From: Pelagibacteraceae bacterium AG-426-P20
GTDB lineage: Bacteria > Pseudomonadota > Alphaproteobacteria > Pelagibacterales > Pelagibacteraceae
Direction of reading: 5' to 3'
DNA length: 41,019 nt
Assembly (NCBI GenBank): GCA_003210015.1
Contig: QCNX01000005.1
Location: forward strand, 1-41,019
Made by a program: the position numbers and the translations under genes
Part shown: positions 1-7,587 of the stretch, piece after piece
Layout of the letters: each line of letters opens with the position of its first letter
Numbering within the stretch: the stretch's first letter is position 1
The notes under the pieces: model-generated
What the model was told of the DNA's origin: nothing
Seen by the model: only the letters and a program-made list of their open reading frames with translations
The model's database searches: none

Positions 1-612
1 ATAAAAAAATATGATGGTTTAATCTGGGGTGGTAGTAGTTTGAACATTTATAACGACTGTATAGAAATCAAAAGACAGATTTCTTTTATGAAAGAATGTT
101 TTAAAAATATAAAAAAAATACTAGCGATTTGTTGGGGAATGCAAGTAGCCGTTACTGCGGCAGGCGGGAAAGTAAAAAAGTCTGAAAATGGGGCACATAT
201 TGGAATTGCAAATAATATCAAAATTAATGAAAATGGAATTAACCATCCTTTGTATAGGTCCAAAAATAAAAAGTTTAATTCACCTGCATTTAATTTTGAT
301 GAGGTAGTTACTTTGCCAGATGGAGCAATTCATCTAGCTTCAAACAAAATTAACAAAATACAAAGTATTAATTTTAAATCAGGTATAAGTGATGTATGGG
401 GATTGCAATATCATCCTGAAATTACGTATAGTAAAATGATTAGATTAATTAATTTTAGAAAAGATAAATTAATAAATTCAAGAAAATGTTTTAAGGACGA
501 AAAAGAGATTCAAGAGCATATTAATTTTATTGAAAAAGAGATTAAGGTTTCTGTAAAAGAGTCTAGAATGCTTGAGTTGAGGAATTGGTTAAATTATTTA
601 AAGGTTGCATAA
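1..612 (+). CDS. Class I glutamine amidotransferase (5' end off the window)
   Basis: The reading frame is open from base 1 (KKYDGLIWGGSS...), so the TTG at 40 used by the ORF track is probably internal and the real start lies outside the window. The nucleophile region reads AICWGMQ, a variant of the usual G-C-x-G-x-Q elbow, and the catalytic His-x-Glu appears as QYHPEI near the end. These residues mark the GMP-synthase-like glutaminase fold, which releases ammonia from glutamine or acts as a gamma-glutamyl hydrolase. No synthetase domain follows, so it is a free-standing amidotransferase; its acceptor substrate cannot be told from the sequence. The C-terminal 50 or so residues are a charged helical tail. 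The next gene is convergent. Confidence 0.8.
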   Translation: MKKYDGLIWGGSSLNIYNDCIEIKRQISFMKECFKNIKKILAICWGMQVAVTAAGGKVKKSENGAHIGIANNIKINENGINHPLYRSKNKKFNSPAFNFDEVVTLPDGAIHLASNKINKIQSINFKSGISDVWGLQYHPEITYSKMIRLINFRKDKLINSRKCFKDEKEIQEHINFIEKEIKVSVKESRMLELRNWLNYLKVA

Positions 613-647
613 TTTAATCTATTTTTTATCTAACAATTTTTAAATAA

Positions 648-673
648 TTACTTCCAGGGTCAGCTGGAAGTAA
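648..673. terminator. Bidirectional hairpin between convergent genes
   Basis: A perfect 10-bp inverted repeat, TTACTTCCAG / CTGGAAGTAA, encloses the six-base loop GGTCAG. It sits between the ends of the convergent amidotransferase and GYD genes. The run of T is weak on both sides, so it is a plausible but imperfect intrinsic terminator for both. Confidence 0.6.
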
Positions 674-683
674 ATTAAGTGTG

Positions 684-1001
684 TTATTGACCTGGTGCTT
701 TATAACCAATTTTACTCGCTTTTGTTGTTGCTTTTGTAAAATCGATAGCTTCTAATATAGTTAAGTTTTTTACAGCTCCTGATGCTTCCACAACTAATTT
801 TATTGCCGCAAAGTCCTCAAAACTAGGCACATCAGTAACAACTATAAAATCGTATGAGCCTCTTACTATATCCATGCTATGCATTGTTCCGCCCATAGCT
901 TTAGTAAGTTGCTCTACAACAGCTTTTCTATCGCTTGAAGGATCTTTTAAAAATCCTTGAAAAGCTTTTTCTGTATAGTTTCCCATAATGTATGCTTTCA
1001 T
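684..1001 (-). CDS. GYD domain protein
   Basis: A 105-residue protein whose layout (MKAYIMGNYTEKAFQGF at the start, a central GSYDFIVVTDVPS, then FAAIKLVVEASG) matches the GYD family, small dimeric alpha/beta proteins of unknown function. There is no signal peptide or membrane segment, so it should be cytoplasmic. The start is well supported: GGAG lies a few bases before the ATG. It is a single gene, divergent from the aldehyde dehydrogenase operon across about 100 bases and convergent with the amidotransferase. Family assignment is fairly secure; function is unknown. Confidence 0.75.
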   Translation of the reverse strand: MKAYIMGNYTEKAFQGFLKDPSSDRKAVVEQLTKAMGGTMHSMDIVRGSYDFIVVTDVPSFEDFAAIKLVVEASGAVKNLTILEAIDFTKATTKASKIGYKAPGQ

Positions 1002-1101
1002 AATTATCTCCTTTATAAATTAATACTACCATTGTTAAAAAAATAGTTAATGTGCAAAAATAACATAGTAGACACAACTTATTGTCATGTTAGATTAATA
1101 A

Positions 1102-2544
1102 ATGTACGAAAAATTTGGACAATTTATCGATGGAAAATGGTCATCTTCATCAGATGGCCAAACTTACGAAGTTATTAATCCCGCAACTGAGGAAATATTA
1201 GGCAAAGCGTCCAAAGCCTCTCATGAGGATGTCGATAGAGCTCTAAAGTCAGCAGAAAAAGGATTACAAGTTTGGAAAAAAACTGCGCCTTGGCAAAGAG
1301 CATACATAATTAGAAAAATCGCAGATAAAATGAGAGAAAAACAAGATGTGCTAGCCAAATGGATGACTCTTGAAGTTGGAAAGCCTTTGGCTGAAGCAAA
1401 AGGAGAAATTGCTGGAGCAGCAGATATTTTTGAATGGAATGCCGAAGAAACGAAAAGAATTTATGGTCAAACTGTAGAAAGTAGATTTGAAGACACTAGA
1501 GTTCACGTCTACTATCAACCAGTAGGAGTTGTCGCTGCATTGTCTCCATGGAATTTTCCAGCAGTTTTATCAGCGAGAAAAATTTCAACAGCTTTAGCTG
1601 CTGGTTGTTCTGTAATAATCAAGCCAGATGTTATTACTCCAGGTGTTGTTATGGAGATGGTTGATATCTGTAAAGAATGTGGAGTCCCTGCTGGAGTAGT
1701 AAATCTTTTATCAGGTGATCCACCTAGTATAGCTCAACAATTGATCGCCTCTGATATAGTAAAAAAAATTTCTATTACAGGCTCATCAAGGGTTGGAAAA
1801 TTAATTTTAAAACAAGCTGCGGATAAAGTTCAAAGAGTAACAATGGAGCTTTCAGGTCATTCACCTTTTATTGTATTTGATGATGCAGATATTAAAAAAG
1901 CAGCTGATATGGCAATTGCTGCAAAATTTAGAAATAATGGTCAGGTATGTATTTCACCTAATAGATTTTATATCCATGACAGTAAAAAAGATGAATTTGT
2001 AAATTTATTTGTTGAAAAAACAAAAAAACTTAAAATTGGTAATGGAATGGATGCTGATACCCAGTTAGGCCCACTTACAACTCAGAAAAGATTAAACGAA
2101 GTTGAGGAATTAGTTGAAAAAACAAAAAAAGAAGGAGCAAAGGTTTTATTAGGTGGCAAAAGACCAGCTGGATTTAATAAAGGTTTTTTTTATGAACCAA
2201 CAATATTTGATAATGTACAAGATGATTTTACTATAATGAAACAAGAACCTTTTGGACCTTTAGTACCTATGCTTTCCTTTAAATCATTCGATGAAGTAAT
2301 TGAAAGAGCCAACAACCATGAACTTGGTCTATGCAGTTATGTTTGCACAAATTCTATGGAGAAAGCACATTTAGCCTCTGAACAATTAGAAACTGGTTCT
2401 GTGGCAGTTAATACTGGAGTGGTAGCAATTGCTGAAGCACCTTTTGGTGGAATTAAACAAAGTGGATACGGAAGAGAAGGTGGATCAAATGCAATTAAAG
2501 ATTATTTAAATGTTAAGTATACCCATTTAGGGATTAAAGGATAA
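1102..2544 (+). CDS. NAD(P)-dependent aldehyde dehydrogenase, succinate-semialdehyde DH-like
   Basis: A full-length (480 aa) aldehyde dehydrogenase that oxidises an aldehyde to the acid. The Rossmann-side motif PWNFP, the general base Glu249 in MELSGHSP and the nucleophile Cys283 in GQVCISP are all present, with the 34-residue spacing normal for the superfamily. ELSG replaces the commoner ELGG. The C-terminal QSGYGREGG is typical of the succinate-semialdehyde / glycolaldehyde branch, but substrate cannot be fixed from motifs. No Shine-Dalgarno is obvious before the ATG. It is first in a tight three-gene unit with ccdA (12-base gap) and an azoreductase-like gene. A role in sulfoacetaldehyde or betaine aldehyde oxidation is possible but unsupported. 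Confidence 0.88.
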   Translation: MYEKFGQFIDGKWSSSSDGQTYEVINPATEEILGKASKASHEDVDRALKSAEKGLQVWKKTAPWQRAYIIRKIADKMREKQDVLAKWMTLEVGKPLAEAKGEIAGAADIFEWNAEETKRIYGQTVESRFEDTRVHVYYQPVGVVAALSPWNFPAVLSARKISTALAAGCSVIIKPDVITPGVVMEMVDICKECGVPAGVVNLLSGDPPSIAQQLIASDIVKKISITGSSRVGKLILKQAADKVQRVTMELSGHSPFIVFDDADIKKAADMAIAAKFRNNGQVCISPNRFYIHDSKKDEFVNLFVEKTKKLKIGNGMDADTQLGPLTTQKRLNEVEELVEKTKKEGAKVLLGGKRPAGFNKGFFYEPTIFDNVQDDFTIMKQEPFGPLVPMLSFKSFDEVIERANNHELGLCSYVCTNSMEKAHLASEQLETGSVAVNTGVVAIAEAPFGGIKQSGYGREGGSNAIKDYLNVKYTHLGIKG

Positions 2545-2556
2545 TCTAAAATTAAA

Positions 2557-3264
2557 ATGTTTGAATTGATAGTTGCCTTTGGAGCTGGTTTAGTAAGTTT
2601 TTTATCACCTTGTGTATTACCTTTAATACCTGGATATATTTCTTATATCTCAGGTAGTTCTTTAAGTGAGTTAATAGAGAAAAAGGAAATTAACCTAATA
2701 CCAATAATCTTATTTACATTAGGTTTTTCAATTGTATTTATAATATTTGGCGCAGCCTCAACTTTTTTAGGTCAAGTACTTCTCCAAAACTCATATGAAA
2801 TTAGAATAGCAGCTGGGTTATTAATAATTATTCTTTCTTTACATATTATTGGAATAATTAATATAAAGTTTTTAAATTACGAAAAAAGAATTGAAACAAA
2901 AACAAATAGCAGATTTTATAGTCCTTTATTAATTGGTATGGCTTTTGCCTTTGGATGGACACCATGTATTGGTCCTATTTTAGGTTCAATTCTAGTTCTG
3001 GCTGCTACTGAGGAAAGTATTAATAGAGGAATTTTACTTTTAATTTTTTATTCTTTGGGACTAGCTCTACCTTTTATTTTGTCAGGTTATTTAATACAAA
3101 AATTTCTTATGTTTTCGAAAAATTTTAAAAAGAATATTAATTTAGTGTCTAAAATAGGTGGAATTATTCTATTAATAACAGGAATTTTAATATTAACTAA
3201 CCAATTACAAGCTTTGGGATATTATTTATTAAATATTTTTCCATTCTTGCAAAATTTTGGGTAA
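2557..3264 (+). CDS. ccdA: CcdA/DsbD-type membrane thiol-disulfide transporter
   Basis: A 235-residue polytopic inner-membrane protein with about six hydrophobic segments. The two redox cysteines of the family sit in their usual settings, FLSPCVLPLIPGY in the first helix and GWTPCIGPILG in the fourth. CcdA proteins carry electrons from cytoplasmic thioredoxin to periplasmic thiol proteins, for example for cytochrome c maturation. There is no fused periplasmic thioredoxin domain, so it is the short CcdA form rather than DsbD. It starts 12 bases after the aldehyde dehydrogenase gene and ends 7 bases before the azoreductase-like gene, implying one transcript. No cytochrome c maturation genes are nearby. 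Confidence 0.88.
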   Translation: MFELIVAFGAGLVSFLSPCVLPLIPGYISYISGSSLSELIEKKEINLIPIILFTLGFSIVFIIFGAASTFLGQVLLQNSYEIRIAAGLLIIILSLHIIGIINIKFLNYEKRIETKTNSRFYSPLLIGMAFAFGWTPCIGPILGSILVLAATEESINRGILLLIFYSLGLALPFILSGYLIQKFLMFSKNFKKNINLVSKIGGIILLITGILILTNQLQALGYYLLNIFPFLQNFG

Positions 3265-3271
3265 ATAAAAT

Positions 3272-3853
3272 ATGAAAATCTATCAAATAGACTCAAGCGC
3301 AAGAAAAGAAGGTTCTACTTCAAGAGCCTTAGCTAAAAAACTTTTAGATAAGATTAAAAAACCAGAGGATGAAGTTATTTATAGAGATTTAGATGATGAA
3401 ATGGTTTTCGTTTCAGGACTTACAGAATCTGGAATGAAAATTGATAAAAAAGATCAATCAGAGCACCATAAAAAAATGTTTGAATTATCAGATACTTTAG
3501 TAAGAGAACTTAAAGATAGTGACGTTATAATTATTTCTGCACCAATTTATAATTATGGCCCTCCAGCTACATTAAAAGCCTGGTCAGATCTTGCAGCAAG
3601 AGTAGGTGAAACTTTTAGATTTAAACCCAATGGTAGAAGAGAGGGTTTATTAAAAAATAAAAAAGCTTATTTAGTTATTACCTCCGGTGGTACAAAACTT
3701 AATAGTAATGAAGATTTTCTTACGCCTTGGTTAAAATTTATTTTAAATTTTTTTGGTATAGAGAATGTTCAAACTATAAGTGCAGACCAAATGGCTCTAA
3801 ATTATGAAAAATCTATCAAAGAGGCAGAAAAACAGATAGAAAACATTGCTTAA
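3272..3853 (+). CDS. azoR: FMN-dependent NADH-azoreductase / quinone reductase family protein
   Basis: A 193-residue flavodoxin-like protein. It opens with a short strand and the phosphate-binding loop SSARKEGSTS. Its signature APIYNYGPPATLKAWSD, followed by AARVGETFRF, is characteristic of the AzoR family, which reduces quinones (and azo dyes in vitro) by two electrons using FMN and NADH. There is no signal peptide. It is the third gene of the aldehyde dehydrogenase-ccdA unit, 7 bases after ccdA. A detoxifying quinone reductase is the likely role; the physiological substrate is unknown. A more general NADPH-dependent FMN reductase is the alternative reading. Confidence 0.8.
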   Translation: MKIYQIDSSARKEGSTSRALAKKLLDKIKKPEDEVIYRDLDDEMVFVSGLTESGMKIDKKDQSEHHKKMFELSDTLVRELKDSDVIIISAPIYNYGPPATLKAWSDLAARVGETFRFKPNGRREGLLKNKKAYLVITSGGTKLNSNEDFLTPWLKFILNFFGIENVQTISADQMALNYEKSIKEAEKQIENIA

Positions 3854-3903
3854 AAAATAAATTTAAGCTTTAACCGATAGTAATAAAATAGTATTAGTGC
3901 AAT

Positions 3904-4710
3904 GTGTCGACGTTAAAATCATCAAATTATAAAACATATTCAAATTTTATTGAAAATTTAGCTAAGAAACTTACGAAATTTTATTATTTAAAACTAAATA
4001 AACCTTTTAAAATTTCTAATAAATTTAAAGGCAAAGGTTATGACCCTGTAACAAGTGCCGACAAAGCATTTGAAAAGTTTATTAGAAAACAAATTAGCAA
4101 AAGATTTCCCGATCATCAAATAATAGGAGAAGAGTTTGGTCATCAAAAATCAAAAAGTAATTTTACTTGGGTATTGGATCCCATAGATGGAACGAGATCA
4201 TTTGTTATTGGTAACCCTACTTGGAGTAATCTAATTTCACTTAATTATAAAGGCAAACCAGTTCTAGGTTTAGCTAATTTTCCAGTACTTAAAAAATATT
4301 ATTTTAATTCATCTGATAAAACTGCTTATTTAGTTGAAAATGGAAAAAAAAGAAAAATTAAAGTTAACAATAAAGCAAAATTTTCTAATATGAAAATGTC
4401 AGCAGCTTTTCATGGTGGGTTAAGTCTTAGCCAACAAAAAAGGATACCAAAAATATTAAAATTAATGCAATTTCCATGTGCAGATGCTTTAAGTTATTCG
4501 CACTTTACAGAGGGTAAAGTTGATGTTGTATTACAGTGTTCAAATAAAATTTGGGACATTCATCCTTTAATTCCAATTATTAATGCTGCAGGTGGAATAG
4601 TAAGCACATGGAGTAATCAAAATGCTACGAAAGCAGGAAACATAATTTGTTCACCAAATAAAAAAATTCACAATAAAGTTTTAAAAATGCTTAAACCTGT
4701 TTCAAAATGA
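3904..4710 (+). CDS. hisN: Inositol-monophosphatase-family phosphatase, probably histidinol-phosphatase
   Basis: A 268-residue member of the metal-dependent IMPase family. The metal site is visible as GEEFG, WVLDPIDGTRSF and the C-terminal WDIHPLIPIINAAGG. The run DGTRSFVIGNPTWSNLI, with 'G.P.W..LI' after the metal motif, resembles HisN-type histidinol-phosphate phosphatases more than inositol or sulfoadenosine phosphatases, so I favour the last phosphatase step of histidine synthesis. The start must be GTG at 3904, because the overlapping ATG at 3902 hits a stop within five codons. It overlaps the next gene by ATGA, suggesting translational coupling. No other histidine genes are in the window (the HisD-like gene at 13974 is a different subfamily). 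Confidence 0.72.
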   Translation: MSTLKSSNYKTYSNFIENLAKKLTKFYYLKLNKPFKISNKFKGKGYDPVTSADKAFEKFIRKQISKRFPDHQIIGEEFGHQKSKSNFTWVLDPIDGTRSFVIGNPTWSNLISLNYKGKPVLGLANFPVLKKYYFNSSDKTAYLVENGKKRKIKVNNKAKFSNMKMSAAFHGGLSLSQQKRIPKILKLMQFPCADALSYSHFTEGKVDVVLQCSNKIWDIHPLIPIINAAGGIVSTWSNQNATKAGNIICSPNKKIHNKVLKMLKPVSK

Positions 4711-5270
4711 TACCAGAAAAAGCACAAGAAATTTTAGATTTTTGGTTTAAAGAAACTCCTGCTGAAAAAAGGTTTAAAAAAGATAATGCTTTTGATCAAT
4801 TAATTAGAGATAGGTTTTTAAATGATTATAATTTTGCAAGTCAAAATGAATATGATGATTGGCAAGATCAACCAATGAGTGCTCTTGCTTTAGTAATTTT
4901 ATTTGATCAATTTTCTAGAAATATGTTTAGAGATGATAAAAAGGCTTTTGCTCAAGATCATAAAACCAGATTAATAGTTAACGACGCTGTGTATGCTGGT
5001 TACCTCGAAGCAATGAATGAGAGTCAAAGATTTTTTATGATATTGCCTCTTATACATAGTGAGGAAATTACTGATCACGACATGGCTTATTACTTACTTA
5101 ATAAATATCTAAGAGAGCATGAAGGATACAATCAAATTAAAAAATTTTGGCAAGACCATACAAAAGTTATTCGACAATTTCATAGATATCCTCATAGAAA
5201 TAAGATTTTAGGAAGAGAGTCTACGGATGAAGAAATCAAATTTCTTAATGAACCTAACTCATCGTGGTGA
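4707..5270 (+). CDS. DUF924 family protein
   Basis: A 187-residue soluble protein with the features of DUF924: an N-terminal 'ILDFWF' segment, LVILFDQFSRNMFR in the middle, a MILPLIHSE stretch, and a C-terminal RFHRYPHRNKILGRESTDEE. The family is all-helical and TPR-like, with no established biochemical role. The gene starts inside the stop codon of the HisN-like gene (ATGA) and ends shortly before the convergent SMR gene. The family call is confident; the function is unknown. Confidence 0.85.
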   Translation: MIPEKAQEILDFWFKETPAEKRFKKDNAFDQLIRDRFLNDYNFASQNEYDDWQDQPMSALALVILFDQFSRNMFRDDKKAFAQDHKTRLIVNDAVYAGYLEAMNESQRFFMILPLIHSEEITDHDMAYYLLNKYLREHEGYNQIKKFWQDHTKVIRQFHRYPHRNKILGRESTDEEIKFLNEPNSSW

Positions 5271-5289
5271 GAATAAATTATGAGTATGT

Positions 5290-5622
5290 TTAATTTTTTT
5301 CTAGTAAATTTACCATCAATACCCCAATAATTATAAACACTAAACCTATTATTGAGTATAAACTTGGCACTTGATTAAATTTATATATTCCAACAATAGA
5401 AGTAGCAACAATACATAGACCAGCAAAAGATGCATAAGTAATACCAACAGGAATAGTCTTCATAACAATTGATAACGTAAACATACAGCCAACTATTGTA
5501 ATAGCAGTAAGTAAACTTGGGATTAATAATGTAAAACCATTTGCACTTTTAGCAAAACCATTTGCAGCTGTTCCTAAAATAACAGCAAGTATCAGTATAA
5601 TGTAGGCGATGATATTACTCAC
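5290..5622 (-). CDS. SMR-family-like small membrane protein lacking the essential Glu
   Basis: A 110-residue protein with four predicted transmembrane helices. It aligns along its length with small multidrug resistance proteins such as EmrE (ILAVILGT to ILAEVIGT; IPVGITYASFAGL to IPTGIAYAIWSGV; GVLMVNLL to GVLIINLL). The membrane-embedded glutamate of helix 1 (Glu14 of EmrE), needed for proton-coupled export, is Val here, and the Trp of helix 3 is Phe. It may therefore be a non-canonical transporter subunit, a partner in a heterodimer, or a channel-like relative. The start is GTG without a clear ribosome site. It is the last gene of a minus-strand array of small envelope proteins. Confidence 0.7.
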   Translation of the reverse strand: MSNIIAYIILILAVILGTAANGFAKSANGFTLLIPSLLTAITIVGCMFTLSIVMKTIPVGITYASFAGLCIVATSIVGIYKFNQVPSLYSIIGLVFIIIGVLMVNLLEKN

Positions 5623-5637
5623 ACTAAAAGAATATTC

Positions 5638-5859
5638 TTATTTTGTTATTTTATCTACAAACTTTTTTGTAATAGGACCAACTAATAATGCAGTTGTTAT
5701 AGCAATTGGAAGTCCAACAGCCCAAGCTTTTAAGAATCTAATTGGGTATTCATTATCCATTCCAGTATTCACATAAGTGATTATTAAAGTCATTAGTAAA
5801 CTCATTCCAAAACCCATTACCAATATAAATAAAAGGTTAGAATATTTTTTTGGGAACAT
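5638..5859 (-). CDS. DUF2798 family small membrane protein
   Basis: A 73-residue protein with two hydrophobic helices: LLFILVMGFGMSLLMTLIITYV, and a second one around FLKAWAVGLPIAITTALLVGP. The spacing and the 'W..g.piA....l..P' end fit DUF2798, two-helix inner-membrane proteins of unknown function. The gene starts 4 bases after the TPR gene and ends 15 bases before the start of the SMR-like gene, so it is probably cotranscribed with both. No catalytic residues can be recognised. Confidence 0.7.
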   Translation of the reverse strand: MFPKKYSNLLFILVMGFGMSLLMTLIITYVNTGMDNEYPIRFLKAWAVGLPIAITTALLVGPITKKFVDKITK

Positions 5860-5863
5860 TATC

Positions 5864-6415
5864 TTATATACTTTCTTTTTTAATTTGCTCTTGGAGTTTT
5901 TCGATCATGATTAACGGTGATTTTAAATTTGGGTGAATTTTATGAGCTTCTATGTAGCTATCAATTGCTTTTTTATAATTATTAAGGGCTGTTTGAACTA
6001 ATCCTTGACCAGCTAAAGCACCAAAATGTCTTTGTTCAAGTTCAAGTACTTTATCAATATCAGCTTGAGATTGTTCGTACTTCCCCATTAAATATAACAC
6101 TGTAGCTCTTTTATTCCATGCCTCAGGCCAGTTTGAGTCTAATTCAATAGCTTTAGTAAATGTCTCATAAGCTGTTTCAAGTTTATTTTGAGACACATAA
6201 AAAGAGCCGTCTGCTAGAAGAGCTGTTAATTTATTCCTAGAGGGGTGAGTACTCCATAACTCCCAAATTTTTGACTCAATTTTTTTTGAGTTTTCGTAGT
6301 TAGTTGTTTTTTTTAATTGATTGAATAAATCATCAATCTGCTTTTGTTGATTATCATCGGCATAAGATAAGCTTGAATAAACAAAAAAAATAAAAATACA
6401 GATTATTTTTTTCAC
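5864..6415 (-). CDS. Exported TPR-repeat protein
   Basis: A 183-residue protein. Residues 1-19 (MKKIICIFIFFVYSSLSYA) form a Sec signal peptide with an AxA-like cleavage site, so it is likely periplasmic. The body is helical, with about three tetratricopeptide repeats visible in AYETFTKAIELDSNWPEAW, QADIDKVLELEQRHFGAL and AIDSYIEAHKIHPNL. Such repeats are protein-binding scaffolds; no enzymatic domain is present. The start is GTG, overlapping the TAG stop of the upstream membrane-protein gene by one base (TAGTG), which suggests coupled translation. Confidence 0.78.
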   Translation of the reverse strand: MKKIICIFIFFVYSSLSYADDNQQKQIDDLFNQLKKTTNYENSKKIESKIWELWSTHPSRNKLTALLADGSFYVSQNKLETAYETFTKAIELDSNWPEAWNKRATVLYLMGKYEQSQADIDKVLELEQRHFGALAGQGLVQTALNNYKKAIDSYIEAHKIHPNLKSPLIMIEKLQEQIKKESI

Positions 6416-6831
6416 TAAATGTAAATTTTATCAGCAAGACCGTAGCATAATACAGCACTTAAAATTGTTAAAACCAATGGAGCATAGATTGCCTCATTAG
6501 AAGTTTTATCTGTATGTCCAAGTTTATTTATCTTCGTATTATAAAAACCAACTATAAAAGCTGAAAAATTCTGTAGGAATATTAGATTAAAGAAACCCCA
6601 TGTTGCTTCCAAACCATTAGGTCTGATGAAGCCTACATATATGGCCATTGCTACAGAACCAAAAAATATTGACCCAAAAAATCTAACCATTCCAGCACCA
6701 GTATCATCAATGCCATACTGATCTAGAAAGGATTTAGTTTGGAAAACACATCTAAATCCATAAAAAGCAAATCCTATAAAATGGATTATAAAAACTGCTA
6801 AATAAAATATTCCATTAAATTTTTCTATCAT
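6415..6831 (-). CDS. Four-helix inner-membrane protein of unknown function
   Basis: A 138-residue protein with about four transmembrane helices: FYLAVFIIHFIGFAFYGF, FFGSIFFGSVAMAIYVGFI, FFNLIFLQNFSAFIVGFY and IYAPLVLTILSAVLCYGL. The second helix with its G and S pattern is loosely like DUF4345-type proteins, but I cannot assign a family securely. It is followed with a one-base overlap by the exported TPR protein gene, and preceded by the 94-residue protein 11 bases upstream, so it belongs to the 5290-7520 array. Confidence 0.65.
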   Translation of the reverse strand: MIEKFNGIFYLAVFIIHFIGFAFYGFRCVFQTKSFLDQYGIDDTGAGMVRFFGSIFFGSVAMAIYVGFIRPNGLEATWGFFNLIFLQNFSAFIVGFYNTKINKLGHTDKTSNEAIYAPLVLTILSAVLCYGLADKIYI

Positions 6832-6842
6832 TTTTAGTCCTA

Positions 6843-7127
6843 TTATTTTGCTTTAGTTAAATGATAAATTGAATAACTATCTAATACAGCTGACATAACA
6901 GGTTTTGATACTTCAGTTCCTTCAATAAATTTATATAAAGCGGCCTCATCAGTACAAAATATTTTAAACATTACAGTACTTTTATCTGGGGATACTGTGC
7001 CAATTGTTTTTTCTACTACAGCTACTTTCGCTCTTTCTGCTAGACCTTCGGGAGATTGCATGAAACCCATAAATTTTTCAAACATACCTTCTTTCAATTT
7101 AGCTACTACCAACATCTCTTTTTCCAT
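6843..7127 (-). CDS. Small cytoplasmic alpha/beta protein, unknown function
   Basis: A 94-residue protein, MEKEMLVVAKLKEGMFEKF..., with the strand-helix-strand-strand-helix-strand pattern expected of a ferredoxin-like dimeric barrel. I do not recognise the family with confidence. The start is strongly supported by AAGGAG about six bases before the ATG. It has no signal peptide or membrane segment, which is unusual in this array of envelope proteins. It lies 21 bases downstream of the secreted protein gene and 11 bases upstream of the four-helix membrane protein gene, so all are probably on one message. Confidence 0.65.
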   Translation of the reverse strand: MEKEMLVVAKLKEGMFEKFMGFMQSPEGLAERAKVAVVEKTIGTVSPDKSTVMFKIFCTDEAALYKFIEGTEVSKPVMSAVLDSYSIYHLTKAK

Positions 7128-7148
7128 TTTATCTCCTTTCTAATTTAT

Positions 7149-7520
7149 TTAATATAAAGTTTGGGCTACCTTATTTACTCTTTCAGCACCGTCAGGGATT
7201 GTGTTAGCTATAAATGAATGACATTCTTCAGTTTTAACTTTGTCATATTTAGAGCCATAATATTTATCTACAGCTTTATTTACTCCATCATCCCATTCCT
7301 TTTCAGAAATACCTATTTCAAGAGCATATGTTTTCATAACTTTTACAGATGCCATAGATTTTTCTTTCATACTGTATTCAAATTCTTCACCTGATGGTAA
7401 GAAATAGTTTGCCATGTAAATTCCACTACATTCCCATGCTTTAGATTTATCGTTATTACTCATTTCTGCATAAGCAGAGTTGAATATTAAAAAATATAAT
7501 AATAAAATAATTTTTTTCAT
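7149..7520 (-). CDS. Small exported protein, unknown function
   Basis: A 123-residue protein with an N-terminal Sec signal, MKKIILLLYFLIFNSAYA, cut before EMSNND. The mature part is about 105 residues, mostly helical and charged. It contains two cysteines (WECSGIY and EECHSFI) that could form one disulfide, as expected for a small periplasmic protein. No family is recognised. It is the first gene of the minus-strand array running to 5290. The 17-bp palindrome at 7535-7551 lies only about 15 bases before its ATG, so its expression may be controlled there. Confidence 0.65.
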   Translation of the reverse strand: MKKIILLLYFLIFNSAYAEMSNNDKSKAWECSGIYMANYFLPSGEEFEYSMKEKSMASVKVMKTYALEIGISEKEWDDGVNKAVDKYYGSKYDKVKTEECHSFIANTIPDGAERVNKVAQTLY

Positions 7521-7534
7521 AATTTTAATTGTTA

Positions 7535-7551
7535 TTTAGAATTACTCTAAA
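7535..7551. promoter_or_regulatory. Palindrome TTTAGA-N5-TCTAAA, copy 1
   Basis: Six-base perfect inverted arms with a five-base spacer (attac). On the minus strand it continues as TCTAAATAACAA, matching the flank of the copies at 15349 and 22041. It lies between the stop of cysK and the start of the small exported protein gene, close enough to the latter's ATG to act as an operator or to mask the ribosome site. It is too short and A+T-rich to be a convincing cysK terminator. Confidence 0.45.
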
Positions 7552-7587
7552 AGTGTAATGGTTTAATTACATAACTGGTATGCGATA

